Assembly: GCA_022701845.1 (NCBI GenBank)
Contig: JAKONS010000144.1
Coordinates: forward strand, 1 to 13,967
DNA from: Burkholderiaceae bacterium
Lineage (GTDB): Bacteria > Pseudomonadota > Gammaproteobacteria > Burkholderiales > Burkholderiaceae
DNA: 13,967 bases
Direction of reading: 5' to 3'
The notes beneath the pieces are model-generated. The model was not told the origin of the DNA. It saw nothing but the letters and a program-made list of their open reading frames with translations, and ran no database searches. Each line of letters starts with the position of its first letter. Positions within the stretch are counted from its first letter, which is position 1. The position numbers were made by a program, and so were the translations under genes. Shown here piece after piece: positions 8,788 to 13,967 of this stretch.

Positions 8788-9063
8788 ATGCAAGACCACT
8801 ATTTCGCCCTCGGTGTCGGCAGCGGCGCCAGCCAGGCCGACATCAAGAAGGCCTACCGCCAGCAGGCCGCCCTGCACCACCCCGACCGCAGCACCGCGCC
8901 GGACGCCGCCGCCCGCTTTCGCATCGTCCAGGAGGCCTACGACGTCCTCGGCGACGAAGCCAAACGCGAGGCCTACGACGCCAACCGCAAGCGCAACCTG
9001 CTCGACGATCCGCTCGACACCGCGCGGACGATCTGGTCCGACTATTTCCAACGGCTCCTCTAG
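8788..9063 (+). CDS. Stand-alone J-domain protein (class C DnaJ-like), 91 aa
   Basis: A small cytoplasmic J-domain protein. Such proteins stimulate the ATPase of a DnaK-type Hsp70 and bring it to particular clients. The J domain fills residues 3-66: helix I with Y-F-A-L-G-V, helix II with A-D-I-K-K-A-Y-R, the essential H-P-D loop at 31-33, then helix III with [13 protein letters not shown] and a helix IV remnant (A-K-R-E-A-Y-D). No G/F region, zinc finger or client-binding domain follows, only about 25 residues. The ATG at 8788 is preceded by GGAAGG (8776-8781) with a 6-nt gap. The frame extends upstream to 8662, but that part covers the terminator and is not coding. It ends in TAG directly followed, in the same frame, by the ATG of the next gene, so the client-binding part may be that second protein. 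Confidence 0.88.
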   Translation: MQDHYFALGVGSGASQADIKKAYRQQAALHHPDRSTAPDAAARFRIVQEAYDVLGDEAKREAYDANRKRNLLDDPLDTARTIWSDYFQRLL

Positions 9064-9651
9064 ATGCACGCTTCCCCCTTCTTCCACAACCTGCGCTCCG
9101 CCTACCTGGCCGAACTCGACGACATGCGCCACGACTCCGACGGCAAGTTCGTGCTCGACCGCCGTCTGGCCGAGCGGCGCGGCGAAGTCACCTTCCTGGT
9201 GAACATGCTCGAGGTCGCGCCCGAGATGGTGGCGGTGGTGCTGCACAAGGCCTTCCGCTTCAAGTCCACCCAGGCGATGGACCGGCTGCTGGCCTGCGAG
9301 CCCGACCGCCTGACCGCCTGGGACACCCTGCGGCCCACCATCGACATCGCCCCCTGGGCCGAGCCCACCGTGCGGCTGCTGCGCGAGCAGGCCGCCGGCG
9401 ACAACTTCCTGAGCGTGGCCGCCGCGCTGGAATACATGGCCGGCAGCACCCGCCATGCGCCCGCCGCCACCGCCGGAGACGACGACGGCGATGACGACGC
9501 GGACCAGGCCGACGACGACACCGACCGCGACACCGAGGACGACGACGGCCAGCACCTGTCGGCCGACGACCTGGACGACAGCGACGGCCGCACCCGCGAA
9601 GAAGCCCGCGCCGACTGGATGGCCGAGCAAGGCTTCGACCGCAAAGACTGA
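9064..9651 (+). CDS. Unknown protein (195 aa) with acidic Asp-rich C-terminal region
   Basis: I do not recognise this protein. Residues 1-125 look like a compact, mostly helical domain (F-F-H-N-L-R-S-A-Y-L-A-E-L, then V-T-F-L-V-N-M-L-E-V-A-P-E-M-V). Residues about 138-175 form a low-complexity stretch dominated by Asp with Thr/Ala/Gly, encoded by GAC-rich repeats. The last 20 residues return to a charged helix-like segment (T-R-E-E-A-R-A-D-W-M-A-E-Q-G-F). There is no signal peptide, membrane segment or cysteine-rich motif apart from one Cys near residue 79. It starts on the base after the J-domain gene's TAG and in the same frame, without a Shine-Dalgarno, so its translation must depend on re-initiation or leaky termination. 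This suggests that the two proteins work together, or are one protein in relatives. The function is unknown. Confidence 0.75.
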   Translation: MHASPFFHNLRSAYLAELDDMRHDSDGKFVLDRRLAERRGEVTFLVNMLEVAPEMVAVVLHKAFRFKSTQAMDRLLACEPDRLTAWDTLRPTIDIAPWAEPTVRLLREQAAGDNFLSVAAALEYMAGSTRHAPAATAGDDDGDDDADQADDDTDRDTEDDDGQHLSADDLDDSDGRTREEARADWMAEQGFDRKD

Positions 9652-9709
9652 ACCGCAACGCCCTGCTGCCCCGCACCACCCTGCACGCACCGCACCCGAC
9701 GCCACCGCC

Positions 9710-10462
9710 ATGAACCACCTCGCCCTCATCACCCAGACCCGCAGCCTCATCGCCGCCGGCGACATCGCCGGCGCCGAATCCGCCCTCACCGCGCTGGCCG
9801 ACGCCGAGGGCGACCGCGCGCTGATGGTGGTGCTCGACCAGCTCGAGCCCAAGGACATCCTGGCGGTGATGCGCGAATACGACCCGTCGCGTGAATCGGT
9901 GGTGAGCATGCTGGTCACCCCGGCGCAGTTCGCGCACGCGATCGTCATCGAGAAGCGCTACAAGGACCTCACCCACACCCACCTGCGCGGCATGGTCAAC
10001 GCCATCGTCTTCCGCGAGGACGCCGACCCGGTGGCCTTCCTCACCGCGGTGGGCGACCTGGAAGGCGGCAGCGAAGCCCTGGCCAACTATTTCGCCGAGA
10101 AGTGGGCGCGCATCGAATCCTTCGCCCGCACCGGCAATTTCGACACGGTCGAGGAAGACGGCGAGATGCTGTCGGAGACCGCGCTGCTGGCTTCGGCCTA
10201 TGCCAAGCCGAAGATCGCCCTGGAAGAAGTGGCCGACCAGGACTGGATGGAGCTGGCCTGGCGCATGCGCTACGAATGCCCCGACCTGTTCACCGAGACG
10301 CTGCTGGTGCTGCGCGCCAAGGCCCGCGCCCACGATCTCGGCCTGGATGACGAGGACGAGGAATCCGAGGAAGACCTGGACACCCGGGTGGAAACCGGCG
10401 ACACCGACCGCGGCCGCAGCACCCCGGCGGCACGCGAAGACGACGAAGAGTCGGCGATCTGA
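9710..10462 (+). CDS. Unknown soluble helical protein (250 aa) with acidic tail
   Basis: I do not recognise this protein. Residues 1-35 resemble a helical-repeat start (L-I-A-A-G-D-I-A-G-A-E-S-A-L). There follow about 170 residues with regular amphipathic helices, including L-D-Q-L-E-P-K-D-I-L-A-V-M near 45-57. From about residue 213 the sequence becomes strongly acidic (D-D-E-D-E-E-S-E-E-D-L-D) and looks disordered to the end. There is no signal peptide or membrane segment. A conspicuous feature is the leader: the 58 nt between the previous stop and this ATG contain no GG dinucleotide at all, so there is no Shine-Dalgarno site. It shares direction and the acidic-tail style with the upstream gene, pointing to one operon. 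The role is unknown; a scaffold or adaptor for the J-domain protein is only a guess. Confidence 0.75.
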   Translation: MNHLALITQTRSLIAAGDIAGAESALTALADAEGDRALMVVLDQLEPKDILAVMREYDPSRESVVSMLVTPAQFAHAIVIEKRYKDLTHTHLRGMVNAIVFREDADPVAFLTAVGDLEGGSEALANYFAEKWARIESFARTGNFDTVEEDGEMLSETALLASAYAKPKIALEEVADQDWMELAWRMRYECPDLFTETLLVLRAKARAHDLGLDDEDEESEEDLDTRVETGDTDRGRSTPAAREDDEESAI

Positions 10463-10491
10463 CGGCCGCCGCCACCGCGCACGCATCCACC

Positions 10492-11754
10492 ATGTCCACC
10501 TCCGATTCCTCCGGCCCCGCCGACCTCCCCGCGGCAACGCAGGCCGTCGCCCTGTTCGACGACCGGCCCTTCTTCGAGAAGGCCCTGCAGCACGGCGTGC
10601 GCTACGGCATCCTCGCGCCCGACCGGCTGGCGGCCATGGCCCAGGAAGCGCCCAAGGGCATGGTGCAGATCGCGCGTTATTTCGGCACCGAATACCTGCG
10701 CCCCGACCTGGAGCGCGCCCGGGACCGGCTGGTGAACCTGGTCAGCCTCTACCTGGAACACTCCACCGGCGGCGACCTGAACCGCGCCGCCGAATCCCTG
10801 CGCGACCACAGCCTGCTATCGCGCTCCAAGGGCGGCTCGGACATGCTCAAGGCGCTGATCCTGATGCCGCAGAACAGCCATTTCGGCATGCAGGAGCACG
10901 GCGGCTTCGAGGACAAGCACATACCGCAGCTGGCCAGGTGGTCGCTGCGCAGCCTGGCCGACTACCGCGCCGAGCGCGACGCGCGCAGCCATGCCACCAC
11001 CCTGGTCGAGGCGGCGGTGTGGATGGCGGCCCAGCTGGGCCTGGACGTCGACGACCTGGACGAGGCCGGCAAGGACGCGGAAGCGGTGGTGCGCACCGCC
11101 CTGCTGGTGCGCGCCTGCCGGCTGAGCGCCATGCCCGACTGGCCCGCCTTCGAGAAGATGGTGCTGGGCCTGCGCCGGAAGTACCCGCTGGCGGCCGGCG
11201 GCCCGGCGCCGGCGGTGCCCGTCGCCCTGCCGAAGGACCTGCCGGCGCAGTACCGCGCGGTGGTGCAGTCGGTGCAGGCCTCGGTGCTGCAGGACCTGCC
11301 GAAGATCCTCGACGCCACGCTCGGCGTGCGCAAGCTCTTCGACCAGACGCCGGCCTTCCTCGGCCGCTATTTCTGGTTCGAGGACGCGATGGCCGACCTG
11401 GAGCATTTCGAGCGCGGCAACAGCGCCCTCTGGGAAAAAGCCACCGACGGCCACAGCGACGACAGCTCGCTGCTGACCCTGTTCCTGCGCATCGCCACCC
11501 AGGGCAAGCACGCCACGCTGCTCACCCGCAAGACCGCCACCGCCCTGGTCAAGAAGATCCGCACCTCCGGCCTGGATGCCGACCTGCCCCGCCAGTTCGT
11601 GCGGCAGCATGCGCCGGTGCAGCTGCAGGACGACTACCTGCAGCTGTGGAACGCCTTCGTCGACGAGGCCGAACCGGTGCTGCGCAGCGACCGGGTGCAG
11701 GCCACCGAGGACGCGCTGGCGCTGCTGCGCCGGGAATGCAACGTCGCCGACTAG
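10492..11754 (+). CDS. Unknown soluble protein (420 aa), last gene of the J-domain cluster
   Basis: I do not recognise this protein. It is a long, largely helical cytoplasmic protein without signal peptide or membrane segments. An N-terminal region (about 20-120) carries F-F-E-K-A-L-Q-H-G-V-R-Y-G-I-L and L-V-N-L-V-S-L-Y-L-E, then S-L-L-S-R-S-K-G-G-S-D-M-L-K (107-120), which looks conserved enough to seed a search. After a Pro/Ala-rich linker near 240-250 a second helical half follows (A-Q-Y-R-A-V-V-Q-S-V-Q-A-S-V-L to the end), including F-L-G-R-Y-F-W-F-E-D. No nucleotide-binding or protease motif is visible. The 29 nt before the ATG are C-rich, and their only GG is 24 nt or more away, so again there is no Shine-Dalgarno. 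The gene lies 29 nt after its neighbour and converges with the small metal-operon gene 9 nt away. Confidence 0.75.
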   Translation: MSTSDSSGPADLPAATQAVALFDDRPFFEKALQHGVRYGILAPDRLAAMAQEAPKGMVQIARYFGTEYLRPDLERARDRLVNLVSLYLEHSTGGDLNRAAESLRDHSLLSRSKGGSDMLKALILMPQNSHFGMQEHGGFEDKHIPQLARWSLRSLADYRAERDARSHATTLVEAAVWMAAQLGLDVDDLDEAGKDAEAVVRTALLVRACRLSAMPDWPAFEKMVLGLRRKYPLAAGGPAPAVPVALPKDLPAQYRAVVQSVQASVLQDLPKILDATLGVRKLFDQTPAFLGRYFWFEDAMADLEHFERGNSALWEKATDGHSDDSSLLTLFLRIATQGKHATLLTRKTATALVKKIRTSGLDADLPRQFVRQHAPVQLQDDYLQLWNAFVDEAEPVLRSDRVQATEDALALLRRECNVAD

Positions 11755-11763
11755 GCCGGCGTC

Positions 11764-12159
11764 TCACTTCGCGGCGGCGAAGCGCATGCTCAGCGGCGTC
11801 GGGCCGGCGCCGCTGAGCAGCACCACCGCCTTGGCGCCCAGGCCGAAGGCCACGCCGGCGGCTTCCAGCCGGTTGCCGGCGACGAAGCGCAGCGCGGCCT
11901 CCGACTTCCGGGCACCGTTGAGCACGGTGATGCGGCCGGCCAGCTTCGACGCGTCGTAGGCGGCGTCGTGGTCGAGCACATAGAGGGCCGCGCCGGCCGG
12001 CGTGCCCACCAGCTCGAAGGACAGGTCGGCGGCGGTCTGCACCACGCCACCGTGGCGCGGCTCGGCGGCGCCGTGGGCCCGGGCGGCGAGCGGTGCGAGC
12101 AGGTGGGCGGCCAGCAGCAGCGATGAAAGAGCGACAGGAATGCGGTTCGGGTGCGTCAT
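11764..12159 (-). CDS. Small exported protein of a CzcA-type metal efflux operon
   Basis: A 131-residue protein with a good Sec signal peptide (hydrophobic core about 9-24, cleavage likely after A-R-A at 28). The mature N-terminus is H-G-A-A-E-P-R-H-G-G-V-V, giving two histidines close together. The rest is a beta-rich domain (S-F-E-L-V-G, then A-A-L-Y-V-L-D-H-D, R-I-T-V-L-N-G) with no cysteine. This pattern resembles the small periplasmic domain found in, or next to, the membrane-fusion proteins of heavy-metal RND systems. The ATG at 12157-12159 has GAGGA (12166-12170) 6 nt upstream. It lies 81 nt after the pump gene on the same strand, so it is probably co-transcribed and may bind or hand over metal in the periplasm; that role is inference. 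Its 3' end contains a 12-bp inverted repeat. Confidence 0.78.
   Translation of the reverse strand: MTHPNRIPVALSSLLLAAHLLAPLAARAHGAAEPRHGGVVQTAADLSFELVGTPAGAALYVLDHDAAYDASKLAGRITVLNGARKSEAALRFVAGNRLEAAGVAFGLGAKAVVLLSGAGPTPLSMRFAAAK
11787..11819. terminator. Long inverted repeat near a convergent gene end, possible terminator
   Basis: Perfect 12-bp arms TGCTCAGCGGCG (11787-11798) and CGCCGCTGAGCA (11808-11819) with a 9-nt loop. The repeat lies inside the last codons of the small metal-operon gene and 33 nt beyond the stop of the convergent 420-aa gene. It could fold in either transcript. There is no U-tract on either side, so intrinsic termination is uncertain. Confidence 0.4.
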
Positions 12160-12240
12160 GGAAAGTCCTCGACAAACGGATCCGGCGCTCTTGGACGAGG
12201 CGGCGCCGGGATGGCCTGGGGTGGTGCACGCAGCCCGCGT

Positions 12241-13967
12241 TCAGAACGCTTCGGGCGCGTGGTGGCTGCCGGCTGCAGGCGGCGCGGATTCCGCGAGCAG
12301 CCGGCGCAACGGCTGCTCGCCGAACAGCCAGAACATCACCGGGGTGAGCACCGTGTCGAGCAGGGTCGAGCTGACCAGCCCGCCGAAGATCACCACCGCC
12401 ACCGGATGCAGGATCTCCTTGCCCGGCGCGTCGGCCGCCGCCAGCAGCGGCACCAGCGCGAAGGCCGCCACCAGGGCGGTCATCAGCACCGGGGTCAGCC
12501 GCTCGACCGAGCCGCGCACGATCATCGGCATGCCGAAGCGCTCGCCCTCGAAGCGGCACAGGTTGAGGTAGTGGCTGACCTTCAGGATGCCGTTGCGGGT
12601 GGCGATGCCCGCCAGCGTGATGAAGCCCACCAGCGAGGCCACCGACAGGCTCACGCCCGCCAGCCACATCGCCACCACGCTGCCGATCAGCGCCAGCGGG
12701 ATGTTGGACATGATGATGGCGGCCAGCACCGCCGACCGGTAGCGCGCGTACAGCACCAGGAAGATCATCGCCAGCGACACCGCGGACAGCGCGGCGATCA
12801 GCGCCATCGCCTGCTCCTGCGCCTGGAACTGGCCCTCCAGCGCGACGAAGGCGCCGGGCGGCAGCGCGGTGCGGCCGATGACCGCGCGGATGTCGCCGAC
12901 CACCCGCCCCATGTCGGAGCCGTCGGTGTTGGCGTACACCACGATGCGCCGGCGCCCGTTCTCCCGGCCGATCTGGTTCGGGCCGTCGGTCTCCTCCACC
13001 GTGGCGAAGGCCGACACCGGCAGCCGGCCGGCCGGCGTGTCGACCAGGGTGGCGGCCAGGTCCTGCGGGCTGCGCCGGCCGTCGGGCAGGCGCAGCACCA
13101 GGTCGTAGCGGCGCGGGCCGTCGACGATCTGCGCGCCGTGGGCGCCGTCGGTCAGGGCCTGCAGCACCCGGGTCGCCTCGCCCGGCGACAGGCCGGTCTG
13201 CGCCAGCCGCGCATGGTCGAGGCGCACCGTGATCTGCGGCACCAGCACCTGCTTTTCCACCGTCAGGTCGACCAGGCCGGGGATGCCCGCCAGGCCCTGG
13301 CGCAGCTGCTCGCCCAGGCTGCGCAGGGTGTCGGTGTCGTCGGCGAACACCTTGAGGGCGATCTGCGCCCGCACGCCCGACAGCAGGTGATCGAGCCGGT
13401 GCGAGATCGGCTGGCCGATGGCCACCTGCGCCGGCAGCACCGCCAGCCGGGCGCGGATGTCGGCGGTGACCGCCTCGCGGCTGCGCGCCGAGCGCCGCAG
13501 GTCGATGTCGATCTCGGCCGAATGCACGCCCTCGGCATGTTCGTCGAGCTCGGCCCGGCCGGTGCGCCGGCCGACCTGGGTCACCTCCGGCACCTCGGCG
13601 ATGAGCGTCTCGGCCAAAGCGCCCATGCGGCTGGAGTCGGCCAGCGCGGTGCCCGGGTTGAAGACCAGACCCAGCACCAGCGAGCCCTCGTTGAACGGCG
13701 GCAAGAAGGCGCGCGGAAAGAAGGCCGCGCTGGCCGCCGCGGCCGCCACCGCCAGGGCCGCCGCCGCGGTCAGCAGGCGTGCCCGCGGGAACGACCAGGC
13801 CAGCAGCCGCGCGTCCCAGGCCTTGAGGCGGCCGACCAGGCGGCTGTCGCCCCGGTCCAGCCGCCGCATGCCCGGCAGCAGCAGGCTGCACAGCGCGGGC
13901 GTGACCGTCATCGACACCGCCATCGAGGCCAGCACCGACACGATGTAGGCGATGCCCAGCGGGGTGA
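12241..13967 (-). CDS. CzcA/CusA-family heavy-metal RND efflux pump, C-terminal part (partial)
   Basis: Inner-membrane proton/metal antiporter of the HME-RND family, which with a membrane-fusion protein and an outer-membrane channel expels metal cations from the periplasm. The frame is open to the right edge (T-P-L-G-I-A-Y-I precedes the first GTG), so only about 575 C-terminal residues of the usual 1000-1050 are seen. Visible parts in order: the end of TM6 with V-T-P-A-L-C-S-L-L-L-P; TM7 (A/V-rich); the second porter domain starting F-L-P-P-F-N-E-G-S and holding D-E-H-A-E-G-V-H-S-A-E; then TM8-TM12, with G-I-A-T-R-N-G-I-L-K-V-S-H-Y typical of CzcA/CusA. The C-terminus ends in an H-H-containing tail. 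The TM4 signature that would hint at the metal lies outside the window, so Cu/Ag against Co/Zn/Cd cannot be decided. Confidence 0.93.
   Translation of the reverse strand, partial: TPLGIAYIVSVLASMAVSMTVTPALCSLLLPGMRRLDRGDSRLVGRLKAWDARLLAWSFPRARLLTAAAALAVAAAAASAAFFPRAFLPPFNEGSLVLGLVFNPGTALADSSRMGALAETLIAEVPEVTQVGRRTGRAELDEHAEGVHSAEIDIDLRRSARSREAVTADIRARLAVLPAQVAIGQPISHRLDHLLSGVRAQIALKVFADDTDTLRSLGEQLRQGLAGIPGLVDLTVEKQVLVPQITVRLDHARLAQTGLSPGEATRVLQALTDGAHGAQIVDGPRRYDLVLRLPDGRRSPQDLAATLVDTPAGRLPVSAFATVEETDGPNQIGRENGRRRIVVYANTDGSDMGRVVGDIRAVIGRTALPPGAFVALEGQFQAQEQAMALIAALSAVSLAMIFLVLYARYRSAVLAAIIMSNIPLALIGSVVAMWLAGVSLSVASLVGFITLAGIATRNGILKVSHYLNLCRFEGERFGMPMIVRGSVERLTPVLMTALVAAFALVPLLAAADAPGKEILHPVAVVIFGGLVSSTLLDTVLTPVMFWLFGEQPLRRLLAESAPPAAGSHHAPEAF

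Noticed and set aside
9475..9560. GAC-rich stretch as a CRISPR-like or satellite repeat
   Set aside because: The units are irregular and in frame, encoding an Asp-rich protein segment; there are no spacers.
8635..10537. Long leftward Val/Gly-rich frames opposite the J-domain cluster (8635-9948 and 9260-10537)
   Set aside because: They are antisense to genes with a clear J domain and normal protein composition and cross the tRNA terminator; composition is that of reverse-strand shadows. The cluster reads rightward.
11549..13891. A 780-codon leftward frame overlapping the pump and the small exported protein
   Set aside because: Its sequence is Gly/Arg/Ala/Pro filler in another frame of the same strand as the CzcA-type pump, which has all expected membrane segments.
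13939..13941. GTG as the start of the RND gene
   Set aside because: The frame continues to the window edge with residues typical of the family (T-P-L-G-I-A-Y-I), so this is an internal valine and the gene is simply cut by the window.
8570..13967. tRNA-Pro as the attachment site of an integrative element
   Set aside because: No integrase, no phage or transfer gene, and no second copy of the tRNA 3' end were found to its right inside the window.

Overview
The window looks like chromosomal DNA from a high-GC betaproteobacterium of the order Burkholderiales, most likely a Comamonadaceae-type bacterium (Variovorax/Xylophilus/Acidovorax relatives). The basis is the protein style of ProS, RppH, Obg, L21/L27 and IspB, and the gene order proS - rppH - CNP1-like - proB - obgE - rpmA - rplU // ispB - tRNA-Pro. 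The genus is inference.

Region 1 (1-2888): the 3' end of a DUF11-type surface/secreted protein meets, tail to tail, a leftward block. Read in its own direction the block is proS (prolyl-tRNA synthetase), a lytic transglycosylase whose ATG overlaps the proS stop (ATGA), and a tiny Lys/Arg-rich protein with a GTG start. Region 2 (2889-4231): a divergent promoter region, then rppH (RNA 5'-pyrophosphohydrolase) overlapping a CNP1-like exported protein. Region 3 (4271-7320, leftward): rplU-rpmA from a very good sigma70 promoter, ending at a hairpin terminator, then obgE (ribosome-assembly GTPase) and proB (glutamate 5-kinase, with an odd poly-threonine start). Region 4 (7321-8646, rightward): ispB (polyprenyl diphosphate synthase for the ubiquinone side chain) from a promoter whose TATAAT abuts the first possible GTG, then tRNA-Pro(CGG) and a terminator.

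Region 5 (8704-11754, rightward) is the least explained part. It is a four-gene run starting with a stand-alone J-domain protein, followed by three soluble proteins I do not recognise, two of them with strongly acidic tails. The first two genes are in the same frame and separated by a single amber codon. Genes 3 and 4 have no Shine-Dalgarno sequence. This is the best candidate for an undescribed system, plausibly a DnaK co-chaperone with dedicated partners, but its function is unknown. Region 6 (11764-13967, leftward): a truncated CzcA/CusA-family heavy-metal RND pump followed by a small exported His-containing protein, the end of a metal-resistance operon whose beginning lies beyond the right edge.

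The first half (translation, RNA decay, ribosome assembly, proline and quinone synthesis) is housekeeping. The part right of the tRNA looks accessory. No gap longer than 300 bases lacks a gene; intergenic stretches hold the promoters and hairpins listed. No IS element, CRISPR array or phage gene was seen.
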